From Stagnihabitans sp043721775 (GTDB lineage: Bacteria; Pseudomonadota; Alphaproteobacteria; Rhodobacterales; Rhodobacteraceae), in NCBI GenBank assembly GCA_043721775.1, contig JAYSQA010000374.1, forward strand, positions 11,228 to 75,227: a DNA stretch of 64,000 bases, in the 5' to 3' direction. Below the pieces are notes generated by a model. That model did no database searches. It was not told where the DNA came from and worked only from the letters and a program-made list of their open reading frames with translations. Below are positions 44,105 through 52,944 of this stretch, one piece after another (the first letter of the stretch is position 1; every line of letters starts with the position of its first letter). A program made the position numbers and the translations under genes.

Positions 44105-44877
44105 ACGATCTGCTGATGCAGATGATGGAAATGGCCGGAATCACCCAATCCTGGCTTTGGGTTGCAGCACTGGTTTTCCTGCGGGTTGGGGCGGCGGCCT
44201 TCCTGATGCCCGCCTTTGGCGATCAATCAGTTCCGCAAAGGGTGCGGCTGATCCTGGCGCTGGCCCTGACGGCCATCGTCACACCCGCCGTTGCAGCCCG
44301 CATGCAAAACCTGCCCTCGATCCCCTTCGCCGCGGCTGAGGGGGTTCTGGCCGGTCTTGCCTTGGGCATCGGTATGCGGTTGTTCATCCTGGCCCTGCAA
44401 ATGGCCGCGTCGATCGTGGCGCAAACCACGTCGCTGTCGCAGCTTTTCGGCGGCGCCACGCCAGAGCCGCAGCCCGCCATCGGCAACCTGCTTGGCATGG
44501 CCAGCCTGGCCCTGGCCTTGCGCGCCGGGTTGCATGTCAAGGCGGCCAGTCTTCTGATCCTTTCGTATGATTTCCTGCCGGCCGGCCACTTCCCTTTAGT
44601 GTCTGACCTGACGGATTGGGGCCTGCAGCGCGTAGTCCAAGCGACCGTTCTGGCCTTTTCCCTCGCGGCGCCCTTCGTCATCGCCTCGGTGATCTACAAC
44701 CTGGCGCTGGGCGTCATCAACCGCGCCATGCCACAGATGCCGGTCTCGCTGGTTGGCGCACCTGTTTTGACGGCGGGGGCGCTGGTCCTTATGGCACTGG
44801 TGGTGCCGACCATGCTTGCGGTCTGGATGGAAGGGTTTGACGCGTTTCTGACCAACCCAAGCGGGTCCGGCCCATGA
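44101..44877 (+). CDS. fliR: Flagellar export gate protein FliR
   Basis: 258 residues with about six membrane helices (LVFLRVGAAAFLMPAFG, LILALALTAIVTPAVA, FILALQMAASIVAQTT). The PAFGDQSVPQRVRL segment after helix 1 is typical of FliR/SpaR/YscT. With FliP and FliQ it forms the export pore. Overlaps flhA and flhB as ATGA at both ends. Confidence 0.94.
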   Translation: MNDLLMQMMEMAGITQSWLWVAALVFLRVGAAAFLMPAFGDQSVPQRVRLILALALTAIVTPAVAARMQNLPSIPFAAAEGVLAGLALGIGMRLFILALQMAASIVAQTTSLSQLFGGATPEPQPAIGNLLGMASLALALRAGLHVKAASLLILSYDFLPAGHFPLVSDLTDWGLQRVVQATVLAFSLAAPFVIASVIYNLALGVINRAMPQMPVSLVGAPVLTAGALVLMALVVPTMLAVWMEGFDAFLTNPSGSGP

Positions 44878-45959
44878 GCGGCGAAGATGACGACGCCGAA
44901 AAGTCTTATGAGCCGTCCCAGAAACGGCTGGATGAGGCGCGACAACGGGGTGACGTACCCCGATCATTAGATCTGTCTACCGCTGCGGTCTATGGTGGTG
45001 CCGCTTTGGCCGTCACACTTTCTGGCCACTATGCGCTGGATCGCTTCGGGTCTGCTGCGATTGGCATGATCGAGCAATCTGACAGCCTCTCGCAAGAGAT
45101 GATTGCTGCGTCCCATGCTCCCGTCATTGGACTTCTGGCCAGTTTCGCCGCACCTGTCTTGCCGCTTTTGCTTCTGCCGATGGGGGCGGCTGTCTTCTCG
45201 ATTGCCATCCAGCGTGGCTTTACCATCGCACCAGAGCGGCTTCTGCCCAAATGGTCCCGCATCTCTCCTCTGGCCAGCCTCGGGCAAAAGTTCGGGCGGG
45301 AGGGTCTGTTTTCCTTCGGGAAAAGCCTGCTGAAACTGATCGTCGTCTGCCTGCTCGTCCTGTTCATGGTTCCGAAATATGCCGATGCCTTGCTGATGAG
45401 CCCGCGGTTTTCGGCCGGGCAAACCGGCCTTTTAATGATGAAAATCATCCTGCAATTCCTGTTTCTGGCCTTTTTGGCGAGCTTTGTCTTTGGCGCTTTC
45501 GATTATGGTTGGCAATGGCTTCAGCACCGCCGCCGCAACATGATGACCCGACAAGAGATGGTTGAGGAGCAGCGCGAAGCCGAGGGCGATCCGCATATGA
45601 AGGGCCAGCGTCGGCAAAAGGGACGCGAGATTGCAATGTCGCAGATGTTGCAAGACGTGACCCGGGCAGACGTGATTTTGGTTAACCCGACGCACTACGC
45701 CGTGGCACTGAAATGGCGGCGCGGCGATAAATCGGCACCGATCTGCCTGGCAAAAGGCGTTGATGAGGTCGCAGCCCGCATCCGCGAAAAGGCGTCAGAG
45801 GCGGGGATTCCCATCCACCGCGATCCGCCAACCGCACGGGCGATCTATGCCACGGTCGAAGTCGGCCAACCGATCCGGCGCGAACATTACAAATCGGTGG
45901 CCGCCGCGATCCGCTTTGCGGAGGCCCTGCGCAAACGTGCAAAAGGCAGGATGACATGA
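44874..45959 (+). CDS. flhB: Flagellar export switch protein FlhB
   Basis: 361 residues. The N-terminus has the EKSYEPSQKRLDEARQRGDV segment characteristic of FlhB, then four membrane helices, then a cytoplasmic domain with the autocleavage site Asn-Pro-Thr-His (VNPTHYAVALKW, around 265). Cleavage at NPTH switches export from hook to filament substrates. Overlaps fliR and the next small gene as ATGA. Confidence 0.95.
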   Translation: MSGEDDDAEKSYEPSQKRLDEARQRGDVPRSLDLSTAAVYGGAALAVTLSGHYALDRFGSAAIGMIEQSDSLSQEMIAASHAPVIGLLASFAAPVLPLLLLPMGAAVFSIAIQRGFTIAPERLLPKWSRISPLASLGQKFGREGLFSFGKSLLKLIVVCLLVLFMVPKYADALLMSPRFSAGQTGLLMMKIILQFLFLAFLASFVFGAFDYGWQWLQHRRRNMMTRQEMVEEQREAEGDPHMKGQRRQKGREIAMSQMLQDVTRADVILVNPTHYAVALKWRRGDKSAPICLAKGVDEVAARIREKASEAGIPIHRDPPTARAIYATVEVGQPIRREHYKSVAAAIRFAEALRKRAKGRMT

Positions 45960-46282
45960 GCGACAAAGCAAAGCTGCGCCGTCTGGCAGAGGTCAGCAAT
46001 CTTATCCTGGAAACCCGACTGCTGGCGCTTGAAACGGCAGCACGTGCCCGGCAAAACAGTTTGGACCGTCTGGAGCAGATCAACAAACCTTCCGCGCCGA
46101 TGAACCTGCCTTTGGTCGCCGCAGCTGAGGTTTCGATGCGCTATGAACTTTGGGCGGATCAAAGACGGTCCGAAATCAATACCGTTCTGGCACGGCAGAC
46201 GGCGGAATGGGATGAAGCACGGCAAGAGGCAGCCCGTGCCTTTGGCCGCAATCAGGTGCTTGGCAAGCTGCGGGATCGGTAG
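45956..46282 (+). CDS. Small FliJ-like coiled-coil protein
   Basis: 108 residues, almost entirely helical and charged (KLRRLAEVSNLILETRLLAL; ARARQNSLDRLEQI; RQTAEWDEARQEAARAFGRN), with no membrane segment. It overlaps flhB as ATGA and ends 7 bases before the convergent second fliL. No fliJ is recognised beside fliI in this locus, and the size and coiled-coil character suit a FliJ-type export chaperone. This is an inference from shape and position, not from sequence identity. Confidence 0.65.
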   Translation: MSDKAKLRRLAEVSNLILETRLLALETAARARQNSLDRLEQINKPSAPMNLPLVAAAEVSMRYELWADQRRSEINTVLARQTAEWDEARQEAARAFGRNQVLGKLRDR

Positions 46283-46289
46283 GGCGGGC

Positions 46290-46754
46290 TCAACTGTCCT
46301 GGCGGACGATGTCGGTGATCAGCACATCGCTTACTTTCTCGCCCAGAACCATCTTTGCAGCCTCTAGCAAGGCGCTTCGCAGCAGAACCAGGTTTGATCC
46401 ATCTGTATAAGAACCGCTGAATCCGCCCGCATTGGCGTGATCGAACATCACTTGCAGGAACGTGTCGCGCAGCTTCGGCTCTACGTTGTAAACGTCCGGC
46501 GTGCTGCCGGTCGTCACCTCAAGGCTCAGCGACAGGATGACCATTGCGGTCACCTTGCCCTTCTCGACGACCGGCACAATGAATTGATTGGAAAGTTTTG
46601 CATATTCCGGGACCAGAGCAGGGTCTGGTTCCGCAGGCTTGGCAGCCTCGGCCTGGGCTGCCGGATCAGGTGGCGGGCGCAGAAAGTAGCCTGCGCCCCC
46701 GCCGATCAAAAGACCGATAATTCCGAGGAGGACTGGTAGGATTTTGCTTGTCAT
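46290..46754 (-). CDS. Second FliL-like basal-body protein
   Basis: 154 residues: N-terminal membrane helix (LPVLLGIIGLLIGGGAGYFL), Pro/Ala-rich linker, and a FliL-type periplasmic domain (VTAMVILSLSLEV; LRDTFLQVMFDHA; VSDVLITDIVRQDS). It is the last gene of the flgB-to-flgH minus-strand unit, whereas the first FliL lies in the motE-motA unit. Two paralogues in one locus suggest separate roles, for example stator support and rod/ring association. Confidence 0.82.
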   Translation of the reverse strand: MTSKILPVLLGIIGLLIGGGAGYFLRPPPDPAAQAEAAKPAEPDPALVPEYAKLSNQFIVPVVEKGKVTAMVILSLSLEVTTGSTPDVYNVEPKLRDTFLQVMFDHANAGGFSGSYTDGSNLVLLRSALLEAAKMVLGEKVSDVLITDIVRQDS

Positions 46755-46759
46755 GGTGA

Positions 46760-47476
46760 TCAGAACGGCAAGATCTGGTCAGCAATCTGCTGGCCATACG
46801 CGGGCTGCTGCACATCGGTCAGTTGACCCTTTCCACCGTATGAGATTTGCGCGTCGGCGATCTTGTCATAGGTGATCTCGTTCTTGCGCGAGATGTCATC
46901 GGGGCGGACATAGCCGCTGACGATCAGATCGCGCATCTCGTTGTTGACTCGCACCTGTTGCTGGCCTTCAATCCGCAGAACGCCGTTCGGCAGCTCTTCA
47001 ACCACCGTTGCCGCAAGTCGCAGCGTCACCTTTTCATTGCGGGCGACATTCCCCGTCCCCGAGAAGGTCGAGGCCGAGTTGGTCGAGACCAGACTGGCCG
47101 AGGTTGCCCCCGTTGGCAGCACCGCATCAAGCCGCTGCGGAATGCCAAACAGCGAGGGCACCCCCATCTTGTCAGTTCCCGTCCGGCTGCGGCCCGAGGA
47201 ATCATTCAGCGTCGCCTGATCGTTGATCTGCACCACCACCGTCAGAATATCGCCCCGCGTGCTCGCCCGGTGATCGCCCAGCAGCGAGTTGCGTTGCGCC
47301 GTCCAAAGCGAAGACTGCTCGGTCGGGCCGCGATCATCGACACTTTGAGGCAGGGCCGAATACATCGCATTGTGTTCGCTGTTACCCTCCAAAGGTGAAA
47401 ACTCTGGCGGTCGCCCAACCTGGCTCAGATTGCCGCAACCTGCCAGAAAAACACATGAAATCAGCACTCTGCGCAT
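46760..47476 (-). CDS. flgH: Flagellar L-ring lipoprotein FlgH
   Basis: 238 residues with a lipoprotein signal peptide (lipobox Leu-Ala-Gly-Cys at about 11-14). Conserved parts include SLWTAQRNSLLGDHRASTRGDILTV and the C-terminal YGGKGQLTDVQQPAYGQQI. It forms the outer-membrane ring around the rod. Three bases separate it from the flgA stop. Confidence 0.94.
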   Translation of the reverse strand: MRRVLISCVFLAGCGNLSQVGRPPEFSPLEGNSEHNAMYSALPQSVDDRGPTEQSSLWTAQRNSLLGDHRASTRGDILTVVVQINDQATLNDSSGRSRTGTDKMGVPSLFGIPQRLDAVLPTGATSASLVSTNSASTFSGTGNVARNEKVTLRLAATVVEELPNGVLRIEGQQQVRVNNEMRDLIVSGYVRPDDISRKNEITYDKIADAQISYGGKGQLTDVQQPAYGQQIADQILPF

Positions 47477-47479
47477 TAG

Positions 47480-47908
47480 CTATCCCTTGTTGATTGGCCC
47501 TACGCTGACGCTGCCGTCCGGGGCCACAAGGCCCTGAATGGTCAGGTGCGAGGAAAGGTTCATGACATGAACGATATCTCCCAAAGACCCACGCTCCAGC
47601 GCGCGGCCTTCGGCGTGGATGGTCAGCCCATCGGTCTGAAAGACCAGCGTGACCAATTGGTTGCGTTTCACCAAGGCGGGCGCGCCAACATCGGCCTCGT
47701 GTACCGGGCGGCCAGCGTAAAGCGTCACCCGCGCCTCCATCCCAACCGCCAACTCCGGCGCCGACAAGGCACCGGGAATATCGGCCGCGACCATGGCAAT
47801 ATCGTCCGTCGCAATGACGGACTGCGCCCTGATCGTGCGGGTGGCCACCATGCTGTCGGCCGAGGCCGGGGCGGCCAGCAGCGCGATCAGGGCCACGTAG
47901 CGCATCAT
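47480..47908 (-). CDS. flgA: P-ring assembly chaperone FlgA (short form)
   Basis: 142 residues with a signal peptide (YVALIALLAAPASADS) and an SAF domain. FlgA traits are TRTIRAQSVIATDDIAMV, ARVTLYAGRPVHEADVGAP and the C-terminal KRNQLVTLVFQTDGLTI. It helps FlgI assemble in the periplasm. It lacks the N-terminal extra domain of enterobacterial FlgA. Overlaps flgG stop as ATGA. Confidence 0.9.
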   Translation of the reverse strand: MMRYVALIALLAAPASADSMVATRTIRAQSVIATDDIAMVAADIPGALSAPELAVGMEARVTLYAGRPVHEADVGAPALVKRNQLVTLVFQTDGLTIHAEGRALERGSLGDIVHVMNLSSHLTIQGLVAPDGSVSVGPINKG

Positions 47909-48693
47909 TTCACCTGCGTGGTGGTGGACATCATCTCATCCACGGCGGTGATGACTTTGGCGTTCAGCTCATAGCCGCGCTGGGCCTTGATCAGTTCGGT
48001 GATCTCGTGAACTGCGTCAACCGAGCTTTCCTCAAGGTATCCCTGCCGCAGCAGGCCAAAGCCGTCAGTGCCGGGCGCGCCTTCTATCGCCGGGCCAGAG
48101 GCCGGGCTTTCAAGGAACAGGTTAGACCCGGTCGCCTCCAACCCCTTTTCGTTGGTGAAGGTGGCCAAGGTGAACTGGCCCAGCAGCGTCGGGTTCAGCT
48201 GACCCTCAAAATAGGCGTAAACCTCGCCGTTCGGGTTGATCGCCACGCTTTTTGCGTCCGACGGAATCGTGATGCCGGGGTTGACCTGATAGCCATCCGC
48301 CGTGACGATCAACCCATCCGCCGTGCGCTTCAGCGCCCCGTCGCGGGTATAGGCCACGGCACCCGAAGGCAAGGTTACCTCAAGGTAACCCTTGCCCTGC
48401 ACCGCCACGTCCAGATCACCGCTGGTCTGGCTTAGCGCGCCCTGCTCCAGAATGATCGACACGGACGAGGGCCTGACACCCATCCCCAGCTGCACGCCCG
48501 TTGGCAGCATGGTGCCGCTTTCCGAAGAGATCGTGCCGGGTTTCTGCACTTGCTGATACATCAGGTCCGCAAAATCCGCACGGCGGGCGTTGTAGCCCGT
48601 GGTCGACATGTTGGCGAGGTTGTTGGACACAACATCGACCTTCATCTGTTGCGCGCTCATCCCGGAGGCGGCGATTTGCAGGGCGTTCATCAC
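47905..48693 (-). CDS. flgG: Distal rod protein FlgG
   Basis: 262 residues, the standard FlgG length. N-terminus MNALQIAASGMSAQQMKVDV with NNLANMSTTGY, and C-terminal helix EITELIKAQRGYELNAKVI. A second conserved stretch, LDVAVQGKGYLEV, lies near residue 97. It forms the straight distal rod. It follows flgF by six bases. Confidence 0.94.
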   Translation of the reverse strand: MMNALQIAASGMSAQQMKVDVVSNNLANMSTTGYNARRADFADLMYQQVQKPGTISSESGTMLPTGVQLGMGVRPSSVSIILEQGALSQTSGDLDVAVQGKGYLEVTLPSGAVAYTRDGALKRTADGLIVTADGYQVNPGITIPSDAKSVAINPNGEVYAYFEGQLNPTLLGQFTLATFTNEKGLEATGSNLFLESPASGPAIEGAPGTDGFGLLRQGYLEESSVDAVHEITELIKAQRGYELNAKVITAVDEMMSTTTQVK

Positions 48694-48699
48694 ATGCTC

Positions 48700-49410
48700 C
48701 TATCGGCCAAGGGTCTGAATGACGGTTCGGGCGCGATCATCCTCGCGGTCGAGGAAGCTTTGGCCCAGTTCATAGGCGCGCTGGACAGAGATCATCTTGG
48801 CCACCTCTGACACCGGATCGACATTGCTGTCCTCCAGATGGCCCTGCATGATCTTGCCGCCCTTAGCCGGTTGATAGCTGTTGGCAGAGAAAAGCGTGCC
48901 TTGCTGGTGGGTTAGCGTCATTGGGTCGGTTGGCGCCCATAGCCCAAGCTTGGACAAAGGCACCCCATCCGCCGACATCGTGCCATCCTGCGCCACGCCG
49001 ATGTTCTTGGCATCCGGCGGAATGAAGATCGTAGAGCCGGAACCATCCAGCACCGGATAACCATCCGCCGTCTGAAGCGTGCCATCCGCGCCGGGGGTAA
49101 AGCTGCCGGCCCGGGTCAGCATATTGCCCTGCGGGGTCTGCACCATGAAGAAACCATCCCCCTCAATCGCGAAATCCAGGCTGCCACCTGTCGTGCTGAT
49201 ACCGGCCTGTTGCAGGTCCACCACCCTCGTGTTGCCAAAGCCGATCGACAGCGAGGGCCCATCGCCAGTGCGCGCCACATATTCCGAAAACAACGTCCCC
49301 TCGCGTTTGAACCCCGTGGTAGAGGCGTTGGCAATGTTATTGGCAATCGCGTCCATCTGGCTTAAAAGGCCGCTTTGCCGCGACAGGGTGACGTAGCCCG
49401 AGGCATCCAT
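48700..49410 (-). CDS. flgF: Proximal rod protein FlgF
   Basis: 236 residues. N-terminal rod motif (LSRQSGLLSQMDAIANNIAN and STTGFKREG), the LDFAIEGDGFFMVQTPQGN segment, and a C-terminal helix AKMISVQRAYELGQSFLDRE. It is a rod subunit below FlgG. It lies three bases after fliQ. Confidence 0.93.
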   Translation of the reverse strand: MDASGYVTLSRQSGLLSQMDAIANNIANASTTGFKREGTLFSEYVARTGDGPSLSIGFGNTRVVDLQQAGISTTGGSLDFAIEGDGFFMVQTPQGNMLTRAGSFTPGADGTLQTADGYPVLDGSGSTIFIPPDAKNIGVAQDGTMSADGVPLSKLGLWAPTDPMTLTHQQGTLFSANSYQPAKGGKIMQGHLEDSNVDPVSEVAKMISVQRAYELGQSFLDREDDRARTVIQTLGR

Positions 49411-49413
49411 GGC

Positions 49414-49680
49414 TTATCCTCCAGCGATCATCGGCACGATGGTGCCGGTGAAGAACTGCAAAAGCGTCGTGGTCATGAAGCTCATCGAGACCCAGAAGAC
49501 CACCATCATCGCCGCCACTTTCGGCACGAAGGTCAGGGTGTTTTCCTGCACCGAAGTCAGGGCCTGAAACAAGCCGACCGCAAGCCCGATCACCAGGCCA
49601 ACGGTCAGCAAGGGCATGGAAATCTTGACAGAAATCCACAAAGCCTCGCGCAGCGTGTCAAACAGGATGGTGTCGTTCAT
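49414..49680 (-). CDS. fliQ: Flagellar export gate protein FliQ
   Basis: 88 residues, two membrane helices (LLTVGLVIGLAVGLFQALTS and VAAMMVVFWVSMSFMTTTLL), the usual FliQ size. Part of the FliPQR pore. Its ATG overlaps the fliE stop (ATGA). Confidence 0.93.
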   Translation of the reverse strand: MNDTILFDTLREALWISVKISMPLLTVGLVIGLAVGLFQALTSVQENTLTFVPKVAAMMVVFWVSMSFMTTTLLQFFTGTIVPMIAGG

Positions 49681-49967
49681 ATCGGCATCCGCAGGATTTC
49701 CTGATAGGCCTCCACCACCTTGTCGCGAACGGTTGTCACCGTCTCGACCGCAAGTTGGGAATTGGCCAAAGCTTCGACCAAAGCATGCGGATCGGCGCCA
49801 CCGGTCATTGCCGATTTTGCCGTTTGCTCACCTTTTGCAAGCGTATCCGCAAAGCTTTGAACGAATTGCCCAAGCCCGCTTTCAGCAGTGCCGGGCTGCG
49901 GCGAGGGGGCCGCAGCCGCGCGCGCTTTCTCGTAGATTTGCGCCGCGTAGGAAGTTCTGACGTCCAT
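49677..49967 (-). CDS. fliE: Hook-basal body junction protein FliE
   Basis: 96 residues. The conserved C-terminal part (VEALANSQLAVETVTTVRDK then VVEAYQEILRMPI) identifies FliE, which joins the MS-ring to the rod. A proline/alanine-rich linker is seen near 20-30. Six bases after flgC. Confidence 0.92.
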   Translation of the reverse strand: MDVRTSYAAQIYEKARAAAAPSPQPGTAESGLGQFVQSFADTLAKGEQTAKSAMTGGADPHALVEALANSQLAVETVTTVRDKVVEAYQEILRMPI

Positions 49968-49973
49968 TCTGGA

Positions 49974-50354
49974 TTACCTTCGCAACAGGTCGAACAGGCT
50001 TTGGGTCATGGACCGGGCCTGATCGAAGATTTTGAGATTTGCCTCATAGCTGCGCTGCGCTTCGCGCGCGTCAGCGACTTCAACCACCAGATTGACGTTT
50101 GATCCATCATAGTGGCCACTCGCATCGGCCAGCGGATTTCCGGGGTCATAGACCCGGTCAAGCGGACTTTTATCCAACTTGACCGGGCCGGTTTCGACCC
50201 TGCCGCCGTCGATGTTTTCCTGAAAGGACACCAGCTTCCGGTGGTAACCGGGGGTGTCCACGTTCGAGATGTTTTCCGAGACGTGGCGCAGCCTTGCGGC
50301 CTGCGCCTCCATCCCCGAGGCTGAATAGGACAGCGATGTGATCAGGTCTGCCAT
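49974..50354 (-). CDS. flgC: Proximal rod protein FlgC
   Basis: 126 residues, slightly short. N-terminal SYSASGMEAQAARLRHVSEN with ISNVDTPGYHRK, and C-terminal VADAREAQRSYEANLKIFDQ identify it. It stacks on FlgB in the proximal rod. Three bases after flgB. Confidence 0.93.
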   Translation of the reverse strand: MADLITSLSYSASGMEAQAARLRHVSENISNVDTPGYHRKLVSFQENIDGGRVETGPVKLDKSPLDRVYDPGNPLADASGHYDGSNVNLVVEVADAREAQRSYEANLKIFDQARSMTQSLFDLLRR

Positions 50355-50357
50355 GGC

Positions 50358-50741
50358 TTACCTGCGCCCCAGACTGGCGCGCAGGATGTCGCGCGTGCTG
50401 CTGTAGACGGCCAGGGCCATTTCGTGATCCTGCCGGACCTCAGCCGATTTCACCATTTCTCTTTCAACCGAAACCGTGTTGCCATCCGGCGAAGCCTCAC
50501 CGGCGGATGGCTGCGGCACGGGGGTTGAAACCGTCATGGCCGAGGTGAAATGACCCGGCCTTGTGGCCCGCATGCCCGCGTCTGCCGAGTCTTGATATAC
50601 CTGCCCGAAATCCGGCAAGTCCATCGCCTTGTAACCGGGCGTGTCGGCTTGTGCTACATTGCGGGCAATCAGATTCAGCCGCGTTGCCGCGTGATCTGCC
50701 AGCGCTTCCGCCATGCGCGTGATGCTTAGACTTTCCAACAT
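50358..50741 (-). CDS. flgB: Proximal rod protein FlgB
   Basis: 127 residues. The motif RLNLIARNVAQADTPGYKAM near residues 20-39 is the FlgB version of the rod-protein N-terminus, and the C-terminal helix has VRQDHEMALAVYSSTRDIL. First gene of the minus-strand unit flgB-flgC-fliE-fliQ-flgF-flgG-flgA-flgH-fliL2. The 85-base gap to fliI contains a single TTAAG half-site but no full CtrA box. Confidence 0.92.
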   Translation of the reverse strand: MLESLSITRMAEALADHAATRLNLIARNVAQADTPGYKAMDLPDFGQVYQDSADAGMRATRPGHFTSAMTVSTPVPQPSAGEASPDGNTVSVEREMVKSAEVRQDHEMALAVYSSTRDILRASLGRR

Positions 50742-50826
50742 CTCGGGCTTCTCCCTCGATCAACTTCACCAAGGCTTAAGACCGAATCATTTAGAAAGGG
50801 TTTCGACGGAACAAAGGGAGAATCCC

Positions 50827-52140
50827 ATGTCTGGTGTTTTTGATGCTTTGGTTTCAGAAATCTCTACCGTGGCGCAAAAGGTCCGCATGGGCCGGGTGGC
50901 AGAGATTGGGCGTGGCACGGTCATGGTCAGGGGGCTGGAGGATGTTGCAGCCCTTGGCGACCGCGTGTTGATTGGCGCCCGGCTGGGCGGAGAGGTTGTG
51001 GCGCTGCGCCGCGATACCATCACCATCCTGACTGACGAGATGGCGGAGGGCCTACAGATGGGGGCGCTGGTGCATCTGATCGGGCAGGCCGGGATCTCGC
51101 CCGACAACAGCTGGATTGGTCGGGTGATTGATCCGTTCGGCAATCCGTTGGATGGCAAGGTGATTTTCAAGGGTCGAACCATGCGCCCCCTTCTGGCGCG
51201 GGCCCCTGCCGCCGCCACCCGCCGCCGCTTGGGGGAACGGTTGCAGACCAGCGTGGCCGTCTTCGACACGCTTCTGCCTTTGGTGCGCGGCCAGCGGATC
51301 GGGCTTTTCGCCGGCTCTGGCGTTGGCAAATCGACCCTGCTTGGCAAGTTTGCCCGCGGCGTTTCCACCGATGTTGTCGTCATCGCCCTGATCGGCGAAC
51401 GCGGACGCGAACTGCGCGAGTTCATCGAGCGGGTTCTTGGCCCCGAAGGCATGCGCCGCGCCGTGGTTGTCACTGCGACGTCCGACGAATCCGCGCTTGT
51501 CCGCCGCCGCTGCGCCTGGGCCGCGATGGCCGTGGCTGAACATTTCCGCGATCAGGGCCTTCACGTCCTGCTTCTTGCCGACTCTGTCACCCGCTTTGCG
51601 GAAGCGCACCGCGAAGTGGCATTGGCTGGGGGGGAGGAGGCTTCCTTGCGTGGTTACCCCCCCTCGGTTGCCCCCGCCATCATGGCTTGGGCCGAACGCG
51701 CCGGGCCGGGGCCCGAAGGCATGGGCGACATCACGGCCGTCTTTTCCGTGCTGGTCGCAGGGTCCGATATGGAGGAGACGATTGCCGATATCCTGCGCGG
51801 CGTGCTCGACGGCCACGTCGTCATGGACCGCAAGATTGCCGAGCGGGGGCGCTATCCGGCCATTGATCTGCTGCGTTCCGTTTCGCGCAGCCTGCCAGAG
51901 GCCGCCTCGACCGATGAGAATGACGACATCAGCTTTGCCCGCCGCCTGCTGGGGGCCTATGACCGGGCAGAGCTGATGATCCAGGCTGGGCTTTACACCA
52001 AAGGCTCTGATCCCTTGATCGACAATGCAATCAGAGTCTGGCCGGCTCTTGATGCGTTTCTGGGCGAAGATGCACCCCAGGATGGTATCCAAGGCAGTTT
52101 CCGCCGCCTGCGCGCCGCTCTCGGTCGCCGTTCACCGTGA
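50827..52140 (+). CDS. fliI: Flagellum-specific ATPase FliI
   Basis: 437 residues from the ATG at 50827, with an AGGGAGA site 5 bases upstream; a longer frame extends through the flgB promoter and is not used. Walker A (GLFAGSGVGKST), the catalytic-Glu region ALIGERGRELREFIE and Walker B (VLLLADSVTRFAEAHREVAL) match F1-beta/FliI ATPases. It energises the export of flagellar subunits with FliH. Its end overlaps the convergent DUF1217 gene by 9 bases. Confidence 0.95.
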   Translation: MSGVFDALVSEISTVAQKVRMGRVAEIGRGTVMVRGLEDVAALGDRVLIGARLGGEVVALRRDTITILTDEMAEGLQMGALVHLIGQAGISPDNSWIGRVIDPFGNPLDGKVIFKGRTMRPLLARAPAAATRRRLGERLQTSVAVFDTLLPLVRGQRIGLFAGSGVGKSTLLGKFARGVSTDVVVIALIGERGRELREFIERVLGPEGMRRAVVVTATSDESALVRRRCAWAAMAVAEHFRDQGLHVLLLADSVTRFAEAHREVALAGGEEASLRGYPPSVAPAIMAWAERAGPGPEGMGDITAVFSVLVAGSDMEETIADILRGVLDGHVVMDRKIAERGRYPAIDLLRSVSRSLPEAASTDENDDISFARRLLGAYDRAELMIQAGLYTKGSDPLIDNAIRVWPALDAFLGEDAPQDGIQGSFRRLRAALGRRSP

Positions 52141-52944
52141 CCGGACGCTGGACCGCATCTGCTGCATCAAGGTCAGTGCGATCGACGTGCTGCTGGATTG
52201 GCTGATCAGCTGATCCGCCTGCGTCCGGGTCAGGAATCTTTTGATCAGCGCATCAGCTTTCGTACTGTCCGTGAACTGACTAATCCCGCCGCTGCCGAAA
52301 ACCGCATCGGCCTTGGCCTGATATATCCCCAGTTGCTGATCCAGGCCAAGCGACCCGATGCTTGTCGGCAGGCCGAGCGCCTTTTGAAAAACCGTCGTGA
52401 GGGGCGCGCTGCCCAGAATGGTCAACCACTTGGTCGTTTCGCTGCTGGCTTTCCCGGCGAGGCTGGTCAGTTCACGTTGTGCGTTCAGGGCCAGGCGCAA
52501 GTCGGCGTCCTGATCCCCTACCGCCGTCTCGAACTCGCGGTTTTTGTAGGCTGTCACAATCGTGTTGGCAAAGTCAGAGACTTGGGTGGCGGGAATCGAA
52601 AGATCAAAGCCGAAAGCCGCCGAGAATTGTTGATAGCGTTTGTCCGCCAGCCGACTGGCCAGTGCAGTCGAAGTCAGCGTGCCATCGCTGAGAATCTTCT
52701 TGATGAAGGCCTTGTTGTCGATGTCAGAGTCCAGACCGAAGGCGCCCAATGCCACTTTCAGAAGCCTTCGGTCGTTGACCAGTTGATCCGCCGTCTTCAC
52801 CGACCCGATCTTGGCGCGAAAATAATCCTCGTCTCGCACGATTTCGGGGGATTTGTTGAAGGCGGCGGTTTGGACCTTCATGGTCCGGTTCAACAGGGTC
52901 CAGCCCGCGTAGCCAGACATGGGCAGGACCGGAGTGTAGGTCAT
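52132..52944 (-). CDS. DUF1217 family flagellar-locus protein
   Basis: 270 residues, helical, with two related stretches: TADQLVNDRRLLKVALGAFGL (around 51-71) and the RYQQFSAAFGF segment. These match the DUF1217 family found near basal-body and flaF/flbT genes in Rhizobiales and Rhodobacterales. No signal or membrane segment. Function is not settled; association with flagellar structure is by gene neighbourhood. It overlaps the flbT stop (ATGA) at its start. Confidence 0.8.
   Translation of the reverse strand: MTYTPVLPMSGYAGWTLLNRTMKVQTAAFNKSPEIVRDEDYFRAKIGSVKTADQLVNDRRLLKVALGAFGLDSDIDNKAFIKKILSDGTLTSTALASRLADKRYQQFSAAFGFDLSIPATQVSDFANTIVTAYKNREFETAVGDQDADLRLALNAQRELTSLAGKASSETTKWLTILGSAPLTTVFQKALGLPTSIGSLGLDQQLGIYQAKADAVFGSGGISQFTDSTKADALIKRFLTRTQADQLISQSSSTSIALTLMQQMRSSVRSR

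Noticed and set aside
50776..50795. TTAA and TTAG blocks between flgB and fliI as a CtrA box
   Set aside because: The blocks are 11 bases apart rather than seven, so the pair does not fit.
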